Positions 6,320-13,064 of a stretch of 13,782 bases of DNA are shown in pieces. Numbering within the stretch: the first letter of the stretch is position 1; each line of letters begins with the position of its first letter. Made by a program: the position numbers and the translations under genes. A model generated the notes under the pieces. That model saw only the letters and a program-made list of their open reading frames with translations, searched no databases and was not told the origin of the DNA. Origin of the DNA: Treponema sp. (GTDB lineage: Bacteria; Spirochaetota; Spirochaetia; Treponematales; Breznakiellaceae); the NCBI GenBank assembly GCA_031271075.1, contig JAISWN010000051.1, forward strand, positions 1 through 13,782, read 5' to 3'.

Positions 6320-8275
6320 CTAATCCTTTACGGCGTAAACTTCAAAGCTGTCCCCAAGACGGAAGAAGCGGCTGAGGAGGAGGAAAAAGCCGTATAAAAG
6401 TCCTTTTCGTTTTTTAAATAACACCCCACCAAGGGGAAAACGTTCCGGATGGTGGCCTATAACGACGATTTTTTTCAGGCTAAAGCCGGCGCGTTTAAGC
6501 AGGGGACGGCAGATCCGGGGGCTCCAGACAGTCCAGTGATCCGCCGGGCTGTTTTTAAGAAAAACCCGGCAGGATTTGAGGCCCGAGATACCCCGGAAGG
6601 AAGGGGTGGCAAAGGCCAGCACCCCGCCGGGTTTCAAAAGCCGCCTTGCCTCTTTTAAGGCAAGCCGGGGTTCCCGGAAATGCTCAATCACATACCAGAA
6701 AGTCAGGACGGAGAAGCTTTCGCTTTGAAGTTCACCGGGAAAAGACGGGGGGGAAGATCCGTCCGTACCCTCCGGCAGGGCTTCCAAGGGGAAAAGGCCC
6801 TGAATAACAGGAAACTTTAGTTCCCGGGCCACATAGGCCGCCGCTTCCCTGGCCGCCTCGATACCCACCGGATTAAAACCCGCCTGGGAGGCGGCCTTGA
6901 GGAAGGGACCGTAGGCGCAGCCCACATCCAGAAGCCGGGCCTGCCCCTCCCCTTCCCCCTGAACCAGAAGCGAGGAGATCAGCTTAAGCCGCCGTTGTCC
7001 CATGGCAACAAGATTGGGAAAATCCTCAAGGTAGGTTTTGCCGTACTGTTTTTTGTAAAATTCAAAAAAATACTCCCTGGCGTACTCTATGGGGGGTTCG
7101 TTGAGGCGGTTCATGTACACTATGCCGCAACGGGGGCAGCGGCGGTAGGTTCGGTCGGGAAACCGGGCCAGAGCCTGGTAAACCGAACCGGCGGGGCTTT
7201 CCTCCGGCGTCTCATCCCAGGCCGGCCTATACTCCCGGTTCCAGGCGGCCCCGCAGGCGGGGCAGGGCCGGTCTCGCCGGAAATTCCCCCTGGGCCTGAG
7301 TTCTCCGACAAAGGCCCCGAGGCTAAGCCGGGGAGCCTTGTCCAGGCCGTAGCGTTTCGCGATGCCGGCGCAGCGTTGCCGTAAACCCTGGACAAAATCC
7401 CGGTTAAGGGCCCCGCGAAATATAAGAAGCCGGGGAATGAAGGAGATCCCCGGCTGCCCGGCGCCGGCGGAAAAGAAACCCGCGGCCTGGGCGAGCCTTT
7501 CGTGGTAATCTCCGGGGGATATGAGCAATACCGCGAGACCCGCGTAAACGGCCTCGAAAGCGGTAAGGCCGAAGTGGGTGATCAGGAGATCGTATTCCGC
7601 AAGATGCTCCCGCAGTTCGGCCATGTACTTTCCCGCCGGGGGATCCAGCAGGGTAACATCCGCTTCTTCCCCCAGGGCTTTCAGGGCGCCTGCCGCCAGG
7701 GGGCCAAGCCGGGCCTTATCCTCCGCGCCGAAGCTGACAAGCACCCGCAGCCTCCCGGAAGGGGCGGGCTCCGGGCTTGTATCCGGGTCCGGGCCGGATC
7801 GCCTTTTGGAGGGCAGGGGAAGCAGGGAAGGAGCCGTGAGATTGGACGGGGAAAGCCCCGGCTGGCCGGGGAGGAGATCCAGGAGAAAATCAAAATCCTC
7901 CCGGAGATTCCCCCCCTCGTCAATACCCAAAAGGGGGCCCAGGGAAGACCAGAAGGCGTATTCCTCCGGGGGAGTCCGGAAACGGTCCAGGACGATCAGC
8001 TCCCAGGGCATCTCCGCTGCCGCCTCCCGGCGGGATACCAGCCAGGCCCGGCAGTTTCCCCAGCTTTCCCCTTCGCGGGAGCCCCCGTCCTCCTCTTCCA
8101 AAAGGCGGAAAAGCCCAAGCTGGGCCTCGCTCTCCAGGTAGAGAAAGGCGTCCCTCCCCCGGCGCCGGAGTTCCTGGAGCAGGGTAAGGCAGCGGGTCAG
8201 GTGTCCCCCTCCCTTCCCCGGTTCGGCGCAGGGGACAAGCAGAACCGGCCCTCCCGGAGAAACAAGCCGGTTCAT
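6320..8275 (-). CDS. SpsG/PseG-like protein fused to a zinc-ribbon SAM methyltransferase
   Basis: A 651-residue two-part protein. Residues 1-325 resemble the GT-B-fold SpsG/PseG family: GGGHLTRCLTLLQEL (22-36) is its signature GxGHxxR block, with LIVLDRF, LRVLVSFGAED (176-186) and THFGLTAFEAVYAGLAVLL (233-251). PseG hydrolyses a UDP-linked sugar in pseudaminic acid synthesis; SpsG is a putative spore-coat glycosyltransferase. The hinge carries a Pro/Ser-rich insertion (138-173). Residues 335-651 are a methyltransferase: a zinc ribbon with CPAC (338-341) and CPRC (380-383), SAM motif LLDVGCAYGPFL (448-459), VLTFWYVIEHF (523-533) and LLKPGGVL (546-553), the Methyltransf_23 arrangement often linked to sugar or polyketide modification. 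The ATG overlaps the SpsF-like stop (ATGA, 8275-8272). One continuous frame with no internal RBS supports a real fusion. Confidence 0.88.
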   Translation of the reverse strand: MNRLVSPGGPVLLVPCAEPGKGGGHLTRCLTLLQELRRRGRDAFLYLESEAQLGLFRLLEEEDGGSREGESWGNCRAWLVSRREAAAEMPWELIVLDRFRTPPEEYAFWSSLGPLLGIDEGGNLREDFDFLLDLLPGQPGLSPSNLTAPSLLPLPSKRRSGPDPDTSPEPAPSGRLRVLVSFGAEDKARLGPLAAGALKALGEEADVTLLDPPAGKYMAELREHLAEYDLLITHFGLTAFEAVYAGLAVLLISPGDYHERLAQAAGFFSAGAGQPGISFIPRLLIFRGALNRDFVQGLRQRCAGIAKRYGLDKAPRLSLGAFVGELRPRGNFRRDRPCPACGAAWNREYRPAWDETPEESPAGSVYQALARFPDRTYRRCPRCGIVYMNRLNEPPIEYAREYFFEFYKKQYGKTYLEDFPNLVAMGQRRLKLISSLLVQGEGEGQARLLDVGCAYGPFLKAASQAGFNPVGIEAAREAAAYVARELKFPVIQGLFPLEALPEGTDGSSPPSFPGELQSESFSVLTFWYVIEHFREPRLALKEARRLLKPGGVLAFATPSFRGISGLKSCRVFLKNSPADHWTVWSPRICRPLLKRAGFSLKKIVVIGHHPERFPLGGVLFKKRKGLLYGFFLLLSRFFRLGDSFEVYAVKD

Positions 8276-9018
8276 GGCGCGGCCTCCTGTATGGCGGCGT
8301 TCTGTGCGGCGATGTCCTGTACGGCGATGTCCTGTACAGCGATAATCGAGGATCCCTGGTAGCGGGTCTCCCCCCCCGGACCGGACAGGGCCGGGTACCT
8401 GCCCAGGGCCTGGTACACAGCGGAGGCCCGGCGGTAGTCTTCTTCGGTATCCACCGTTACCCTGAGGGAGGGCCCCCGCCAGCGGGGAGGGGCCAGGGGG
8501 CGGTGAAGCAGGAAGAGTGCCGGGTGCTTGTAGAGGTAGGGGCAGACGTGTTCCCGGTCCGAAAGATCGTCGGCTTCCTCCCCGGCCCGGAGAAGGGCCG
8601 CCGCCGCCACCGATTCAACCCCGGCCCCGTGGGGAAGGCCGCTGTAGGCCGCGTAATCGGCTTCCAGGGCGGCGGCTTCGGCGTTTATGGCTTCCGCCGC
8701 GTCGGTGAAGACAAAGGGATTATCCCCGGTGGCCCGGATCACCCGGTCAAGGCCGAAACGGCGGATGGCGAGGCAGTAGCGGCCCAGCACGTCTTCCTTG
8801 GGCCCCGCCAGAAAGCTGAAACCAGCCTCTTCCGCCAGAGGGCCGAATGAAGCGGCGCAGTCTTCCGGGGAGGCGAGGATCCGGAGATCGGCCCGCACCT
8901 GCCGCAGGGCTTCCATCACCCGGAAAATCAGGGGCCTCCCGCCCAGGGGAAGCAGGGCTTTACCGGGCAGCCGGGAAGAATCCAGCCGGGCCTGCAGAAC
9001 TACCGCGGTCAGGCCCAT
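8272..9018 (-). CDS. SpsF-like cytidylyltransferase (NeuA/KdsB/PseF superfamily)
   Basis: A 248-residue nucleotidyltransferase that would join a CMP-like nucleotide to a sugar acid, giving the donor for glycosyl transfer. QARLDSSRLPGKAL (9-22) is the nucleotide-binding signature, RATGDNPF (95-102) the metal/sugar block and VTVDTEEDY (187-195) the second metal-binding region; all look intact. Family members called SpsF act in Bacillus spore-coat polysaccharide, and PseF/NeuA in nonulosonic acid pathways. I chose ATG at 9018, which overlaps the previous stop as TGATG; a longer frame exists upstream (to 9057), but the conserved block begins right after this Met. The C-terminus carries an odd pentapeptide repeat built on QDIAV. 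It sits directly before the SpsG/PseG-like gene, the usual partner. Confidence 0.9.
   Translation of the reverse strand: MGLTAVVLQARLDSSRLPGKALLPLGGRPLIFRVMEALRQVRADLRILASPEDCAASFGPLAEEAGFSFLAGPKEDVLGRYCLAIRRFGLDRVIRATGDNPFVFTDAAEAINAEAAALEADYAAYSGLPHGAGVESVAAAALLRAGEEADDLSDREHVCPYLYKHPALFLLHRPLAPPRWRGPSLRVTVDTEEDYRRASAVYQALGRYPALSGPGGETRYQGSSIIAVQDIAVQDIAAQNAAIQEAAP
8287..8346 (-). repeat. Four 15-bp tandem repeats at the 3' end of the SpsF-like gene
   Basis: Units at 8287-8301, 8302-8316, 8317-8331 and 8332-8346 share the plus-strand core CTGTnCGGCGATGTC. The two middle units differ at one base and the outer ones are more diverged. In the protein they give AVQDI, AVQDI, AAQNA, AIQEA after the end of the conserved domain. 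Being a multiple of three, unit gain or loss would keep the frame and only change tail length. Confidence 0.85.
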
Positions 9019-10031
9019 CAGGGACCCGCCGCCTGGGCCGCTTCTATGTCTTCCCATAGCTCGTTCACCATCCGGGCGTCGCTGCGGAACCGGTAACGGT
9101 TGATTTTGACCCAGCGCCGGGCCTGGGAAAATTCCTCCCAGGCGCTGAAAGGATCCACGCCGGATCTCCTGAGGTAGCCGAAGAAACGGCGCAACGGGAG
9201 ATGGGCGTAATCGCTATGGAAAACCAGGGCCAGGTTTTTAAGGTAGAAGCGGCGGTAGCTTTCGTCCGGGGTGTTATCCGCCACCGGGAACTCCCCTTCC
9301 CGGGAAAGTTTAAGCTGCTGGGTAACACGGATCTCCTCCCCCCAGAGACAGGCCCGGAAGCCGAAATCCATGAGCTGCCAGTAGGGGTTTTTCAGGGTAG
9401 TGTCGAAACCGCCCAGCCGGATAAAACGTTCCCGGTCGTAGACGCCCACTGAATCGAAGGGGTAGAGGCTGGGGAGCCCCTCTTTTTGAGGGCTAAAGAT
9501 CAGGGGCTTGACGTTCCCCCGGCTTACCGCGGGGGCTGTCAGGGTGGGGAGGATCTCGCAGCGGGTATTCTGAATCACCGGAACCGTGCAGAGCCGCCCG
9601 CAGGCGCCGGTGTTTCCCCCGGTCTTTTTCAGTTCTTCCTGGCTAAGGCAGAGCCGTCCGGCAATCCGGCCCGCCCCTCCGCCGGTAATGATCTTAAGAT
9701 CGTTCCAGAGGACGAAAAACAGGGGGCTGGACAGTTCGCAGGCCGCCAGGTTGATCTGTTCGCCGGGACTTAAATCCTGGGGGAGCAGGATGAAACGCAC
9801 GAAGGGGAAACGGCCGGACAGTTCCTCTACATCGTAACGCCCCTTGCGCTCCATGGAGATCACGTAATCGAAGCCGTTTTTTTCCAGGTCCTGAAAGATG
9901 GCCCGCCTGGAGTAATGACCGTTCCGGTTCATCAGTACCGCGGAAAGCCCGGTAGAGGCGTGCCGTTCCTTGCCCCCCACGGCGGTGTAAGAGGGGGTTT
10001 GGGCATTAAAAATTGTAGGTATAGTATTCAT
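9018..10031 (-). CDS. GT2-like (GT-A fold) glycosyltransferase
   Basis: With ATG at 10031 the protein has 337 residues. Features of family 2 glycosyltransferases are LSAVLMNRNG (29-38, like the start of the GT-A domain), SSPLFFVLWNDLKI (101-114, with WND where a DxD-type motif is expected) and VGVYDRERFIRLGGFDTTL (195-213) followed by YWQLMDFGFRACLWG (217-231), the acceptor-side signature. No membrane segment is seen. The likely role is transfer of the nucleotide-activated sugar made by neighbouring genes to a protein or glycan. The start overlaps the radical SAM gene by 26 bases. A longer frame begins at 10148, but its first 39 residues read through radical SAM coding sequence and look random. 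The motifs are diverged, so the donor cannot be predicted. Confidence 0.75.
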   Translation of the reverse strand: MNTIPTIFNAQTPSYTAVGGKERHASTGLSAVLMNRNGHYSRRAIFQDLEKNGFDYVISMERKGRYDVEELSGRFPFVRFILLPQDLSPGEQINLAACELSSPLFFVLWNDLKIITGGGAGRIAGRLCLSQEELKKTGGNTGACGRLCTVPVIQNTRCEILPTLTAPAVSRGNVKPLIFSPQKEGLPSLYPFDSVGVYDRERFIRLGGFDTTLKNPYWQLMDFGFRACLWGEEIRVTQQLKLSREGEFPVADNTPDESYRRFYLKNLALVFHSDYAHLPLRRFFGYLRRSGVDPFSAWEEFSQARRWVKINRYRFRSDARMVNELWEDIEAAQAAGP

Positions 10032-11658
10032 CACAGCCTGCACAGGAACCCTGGTACTCCGGTTCTTTTGAACCGGCCAGCGCACATTGTTGGACATAGA
10101 ATTCTTCTCCCCGTAACCAGATAGTATCGAGCGAATCGGAAAATACATTCCCCAGGATTTTGTCTTTTACCCCGTGAAAAACGGACAGATCTTCCCGGCA
10201 GCGGGGAACCGTTCCGTCCAGGAGGATGGGCAGATCCCGCATAAGGTGCCAGCAAGGCTGCCTTTCCACCGGGGACAGATCCGAAGCCTGCATTCTTTGC
10301 CGGGCCCCGCAAAAATCGTCGTACTTCTGGATGATGATATTGCCCGTCCCCAAAGGGGCGGTTTCCTTCCAGGATCGGTAAAACTTTTCGATATCGTCTT
10401 CCGCCCCCGCGGTCCGCACGGCCTGCACGTAGGCGTCTTTCGGAAAGAGACTCAGGAGCTTCCCGGCGTTTCCCGTCGCCTCGGCAAAGCCCGGCCCCCG
10501 GAGTTCCCGGTAGCGCTGAGGATCGGCGGTATCCAGGGAGATGATCCACGAGAGGGGAGGCGCGATGGGCCGGAGGGCGGCCGGGCCGGAAGGGGCGGAG
10601 GCGGCAAGGGACGCGGCAGCCTCGAACTCTTCCTCCTTCCAGCCTACCCCGCAGGTTTCGATAACCAGGGCAAGTTCCGGCCTGGCAAGGGCCATCCGGA
10701 TAAGCTCCATCTTTTGGGGATGCAGGGCCGTTTCCCCCCAGAGGGAAATATCGATCACCCCGTCCCCGGAAAAAGCGGCAATCCGATCCAGCAGGGCCTC
10801 AAAGGCCGCGGGATCGAGAAAGTCCTTCCGCCCGGTAACCGGCGTTCCCCCCCTGGCGCCCAGATCCGGCCAGGGGCAGAGGGCGCAGGACTGAGGGCAG
10901 CCGCCGGCGACCTGGATGGGATAGAAAGCCGGCAGAGTCCTGAGCAGTTGAGGCTTCCCGGCGATTATCCCCGCGGCATCGGCGGCGGCCGGGACACCCC
11001 CGGAAACGGCGGCGGAAAACCGGGTAAGGAGCAGCAGGTTCCGCTTTGAGTCGGCGCTTAAATAGAGGCGGTGGGACCGGAGATCCGCCGGGGAAATTTC
11101 GGTTTCTATGTCGAAGGCGTTGATGTCCTTCTGAAGCACCGCGAAGAGGGAATCCCGTTCCACCGGGCTTTGGTCGTCCCCGGCTATCTTTGCCAGGATG
11201 CCCGCCGTGCCGGGGGAGAGGAGTTCCGGGCTGAACCCGTAAGGCCAGCCGTCGGCATAGGAGTACTCCGCCGCGTATCTCAGGTGCCGTTCCGCGACAG
11301 CCGCCGCCAGGGCGGGATCGAGGAAGGGGCTGTCCGCCCAGGCGTAGTAGGTAAGGTCGAAGCCCGCCCCCGCCCCGGCAAGGGCCTCCAGCAGTGCCCG
11401 CCGGTTCCAGCCGGGTGAGGAAACGCCCTCCCCGGCGGGGGGGTAGAGCAGTTCCGTATCCCCCGGCAGGGCCGAGCCGGCCCCCCTTGGAAGCCCGGTT
11501 TCGGGAACCAGGATAACGGTTTTTTGAACCCCCGGAAACATCCTTGCCCTTTCCAGGGCCAGTTCCAGGGCGCATTTTTCGGCCCCGGAAACGGAAAAGA
11601 CCTTCTCCAGGGCCTGGGAACGGAGACTGCCGCCGTAGAGAACCGCAAGGGCATTCAT
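10006..11658 (-). CDS. Radical SAM/SPASM protein with a degenerate nucleotidyltransferase-like N-terminus (spiro-SPASM type)
   Basis: A 550-residue protein and the first gene of the operon. The radical SAM cluster motif CPQSCALC (254-261: Cys254, Cys258, Cys261) is intact, followed by DISLWGETALHP (303-314), where WGE replaces the usual GGE. The C-terminal SPASM-like region has Cys469, Cys487, Cys525, Cys539 and Cys542 and would hold auxiliary iron-sulfur cluster(s). Residues 1-215 resemble a GT-A nucleotidyltransferase (KCALELALERARMFPGVQ at 28-45, WADSPFLDPAL at 107-117) but lack the glycine-rich nucleotide loop, so this part is probably inactive or binding-only. Spirochete genomes carry a family called spiro-SPASM with this order, as I recall it. 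SPASM enzymes modify peptides, proteins or carbohydrates by radical chemistry; the substrate here is unknown. No Shine-Dalgarno sequence precedes the ATG. Confidence 0.88.
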   Translation of the reverse strand: MNALAVLYGGSLRSQALEKVFSVSGAEKCALELALERARMFPGVQKTVILVPETGLPRGAGSALPGDTELLYPPAGEGVSSPGWNRRALLEALAGAGAGFDLTYYAWADSPFLDPALAAAVAERHLRYAAEYSYADGWPYGFSPELLSPGTAGILAKIAGDDQSPVERDSLFAVLQKDINAFDIETEISPADLRSHRLYLSADSKRNLLLLTRFSAAVSGGVPAAADAAGIIAGKPQLLRTLPAFYPIQVAGGCPQSCALCPWPDLGARGGTPVTGRKDFLDPAAFEALLDRIAAFSGDGVIDISLWGETALHPQKMELIRMALARPELALVIETCGVGWKEEEFEAAASLAASAPSGPAALRPIAPPLSWIISLDTADPQRYRELRGPGFAEATGNAGKLLSLFPKDAYVQAVRTAGAEDDIEKFYRSWKETAPLGTGNIIIQKYDDFCGARQRMQASDLSPVERQPCWHLMRDLPILLDGTVPRCREDLSVFHGVKDKILGNVFSDSLDTIWLRGEEFYVQQCALAGSKEPEYQGSCAGCDEYYTYNF

Positions 11659-11666
11659 ACTTTTAG

Positions 11667-11672
11667 ATTATC
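11667..11672 (-). promoter_or_regulatory. Possible -10 box of the glycan operon (leaderless start)
   Basis: GATAAT on the minus strand lies eight bases before the radical SAM ATG, so a transcript from it would start at or next to the start codon. No good -35 is seen at the right distance. The lack of any RBS before the ATG fits a leaderless message, but the evidence is weak. Confidence 0.3.
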
Positions 11673-11734
11673 GGAGCAAAGGGCTTGAGAGCTTAGGACA
11701 GGGGGAGGCGGGAAGAGCCCCTGAACTACGAGGT

Positions 11735-11761
11735 GGTCTGGAATTAGACCTGGAATTAGAC
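11735..11761. repeat. Perfect 12-bp tandem repeat with dyad between divergent genes
   Basis: CTGGAATTAGAC occurs at 11738-11749 and again directly at 11750-11761. GGTCT (11735-11739) and AGACC (11746-11750) also form an inverted repeat around GGAATT. It lies between the start of the minus-strand operon (11658) and the plus-strand promoter (11824), so it is a candidate binding site for a regulator of one or both. The rest of 11659-11823 shows nothing else I can name. Confidence 0.5.
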
Positions 11762-11823
11762 CCTCCCTGCATTGGCTGCTATACAACCCACGACACATAA
11801 TGGCGGCCAGTTCTAGCAAACGG

Positions 11824-11853
11824 TTGACAAAATATTTTTATGCTGTGTAGTAT
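11824..11853 (+). promoter_or_regulatory. Sigma70-type promoter of the TPR membrane protein gene
   Basis: TTGACA (11824-11829) and TAGTAT (11848-11853) are 18 bases apart. Transcription would start near 11860, about 20 bases before the ATG at 11882. The RBS AAGGAG (11869-11874) lies between. Confidence 0.7.
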
Positions 11854-11881
11854 AAAGGCACTTGCCGCAAGGAGTTTCATT

Positions 11882-12820
11882 ATGAGTATACTGATACTAA
11901 TACCCAAACCATCGGGAGGTGGCGGTGTAATTATCTTGGTAATAATTGGAATTATTGGTTATATGATTTATAGTATTTTCAAAACCGCCATTGGATTTAT
12001 TTCAGCATTCTGGGTTTGCACCGTATTTATCGCGGCAATTATTATTGCCTGTATTATTATGTTGGCAGCATTTAGCAAATCCGGTCCGAGAATATTTTTT
12101 ACTCTTCTTATTAGCATAGGGCTTATTATTGGGGTAATAGTCGCAAGACCTGAATTCGTAAACGGACACATCGCTTCTGACTTTCTAAGTGTTAAATATG
12201 AAAACGCCCTATATGAGGCGGGAGTTAAATATTTCACAGAAGGAAATTATGTGGAGGCTATAACAAAGTTTACTAAAGCTATTAATCACTATGAGATTAG
12301 GCAAGAAGAGCATTCGAAATATGCCGGAGAAGTTTTTAATAGCGCTCTTGCCGGGAATACAAGCTGGAATACATTTAATATCAAGAATGCTGTTATAATT
12401 TCCAGCGACCATAGTAACTCATATCTTATGCGGGGAAGAGCATATTATAAAATCAACGATTACGCCGCCGCGATTTCGGATTATGAAACACTTGAAAGCT
12501 TAATTCCTGAAATTCCGGCGGAACATGCTCCTCGTATCTATGTTCATTTGGGTGACGCCTATGGAGAAATGAAAGGATATAATAAAGCCGTTTGGAATTA
12601 CAATAAATATTTGGATCTGAAAAACCCTAATGAGCCAATAAATTATACGGTTGATAAATCATATCCCGCGGATATGTGGTTCTGCGCCGTATTGTGGAAG
12701 AAATATATTTTAACAAATGAGCAAAAATATGAAAGATGGGTTCAGGAAATCTGCAATAAAAATCCTGTTACACGCGCCGAGATAGAGGCATTTTATAAAA
12801 AGAACAGGGGTTCATTATAG
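11882..12820 (+). CDS. Three-helix membrane protein with TPRs, unknown function
   Basis: A 312-residue protein. Residues 16-34, 38-63 and 69-88 are strongly hydrophobic and should span the membrane; the rest is soluble with TPR-like pairs at about 106-135 (ALYEAGVKYFTEGNYVEAI), 178-210 (YLMRGRAYYKINDYAAAI) and 217-247 (IYVHLGDAYGEMKGYNKAV). TPRs bind proteins, so this may be a membrane scaffold; I cannot assign a process. I chose ATG at 11882 because AAGGAG lies seven bases upstream; an earlier in-frame ATG (11840) lies inside the promoter. By eye the gene is much richer in A and T (about 40% GC) than the operon to its left, which may mean later acquisition. It is divergent from the glycan operon and shares no obvious function with it. 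Confidence 0.85.
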   Translation: MSILILIPKPSGGGGVIILVIIGIIGYMIYSIFKTAIGFISAFWVCTVFIAAIIIACIIMLAAFSKSGPRIFFTLLISIGLIIGVIVARPEFVNGHIASDFLSVKYENALYEAGVKYFTEGNYVEAITKFTKAINHYEIRQEEHSKYAGEVFNSALAGNTSWNTFNIKNAVIISSDHSNSYLMRGRAYYKINDYAAAISDYETLESLIPEIPAEHAPRIYVHLGDAYGEMKGYNKAVWNYNKYLDLKNPNEPINYTVDKSYPADMWFCAVLWKKYILTNEQKYERWVQEICNKNPVTRAEIEAFYKKNRGSL

Positions 12821-12875
12821 CAAAATACGAAAAGGGAAGATACAGTACAATTTCACGGATAGCGAGAGCCGGATA

Positions 12876-13019
12876 ATGGACATGAAATTATCCTGGAAAC
12901 AACGCGAAAAAATTATCCGTCTTTTCCCTAAACAGCGGGGAAATGTGAAATATCGATTGTGAAATATCGATAACACCCTCTTCCTCGATGCCCTTATCTA
13001 TATCTGCGAAAAAGATTGA
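12876..13019 (+). pseudogene. Remnant of a transposase N-terminus (probably IS5-like)
   Basis: Reading from ATG at 12876 gives MDMKLSWKQREKIIRLFPKQ then RGNVKYRL, a stop (TGA, 12960-12962), and in the same frame NIDNTLFLDALIYICEKD before a second stop (13017-13019). The pattern LSxxQxEKIxxLFPxQRGNV followed by DNxLFLDALIYIxE is the typical N-terminal DNA-binding region of IS5-like transposases. The catalytic DDE part is absent. A 14-bp tandem duplication (12944-12971) sits where the stop arose. Without it, and with one further base removed, the protein would read RGNVK-IDNTLFLDAL, so the damage looks like a duplication plus a single-base insertion. Confidence 0.7.
12944..12971 (+). repeat. 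Perfect 14-bp tandem duplication inside the transposase remnant
   Basis: TGTGAAATATCGAT is present at 12944-12957 and repeated directly at 12958-12971 with no mismatch. Identity suggests a recent slippage event. It introduces the TGA stop at 12960-12962. Confidence 0.9.
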
Positions 13020-13044
13020 CCGATTAGCCCCGGAACAGTATACT
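13016..13044 (+). promoter_or_regulatory. Sigma70-type promoter of the Uma2-family gene
   Basis: TTGACC (13016-13021) and TATACT (13039-13044) are 17 bases apart. Transcription would start near 13051, just before the RBS AAAGGAG (13053-13059) and the ATG at 13065, leaving a very short leader. The -35 overlaps the last codons of the transposase remnant. Confidence 0.8.
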
Positions 13045-13064
13045 GGTTGAAGAAAGGAGAGCGT

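Noticed and set aside
4696..6375. Long plus-strand frames opposite the ATP-grasp gene and similar ones opposite other operon genes
   Set aside because: They are rich in Gly, Pro and Arg, lack RBS and known motifs, and mirror GC-rich codons of clearly functional minus-strand genes.
8272..9057. Longer SpsF start at 9057
   Set aside because: Its extra 13 residues overlap glycosyltransferase coding sequence, while ATG at 9018 sits in a TGATG junction immediately before the conserved block.
9018..10148. Longer glycosyltransferase start at 10148, and an alternative ATG at 10006 (TAATG overlap with the radical SAM stop)
   Set aside because: The first gives 39 residues that are out-of-frame radical SAM sequence; the second is in a different frame that does not encode the GT motifs.
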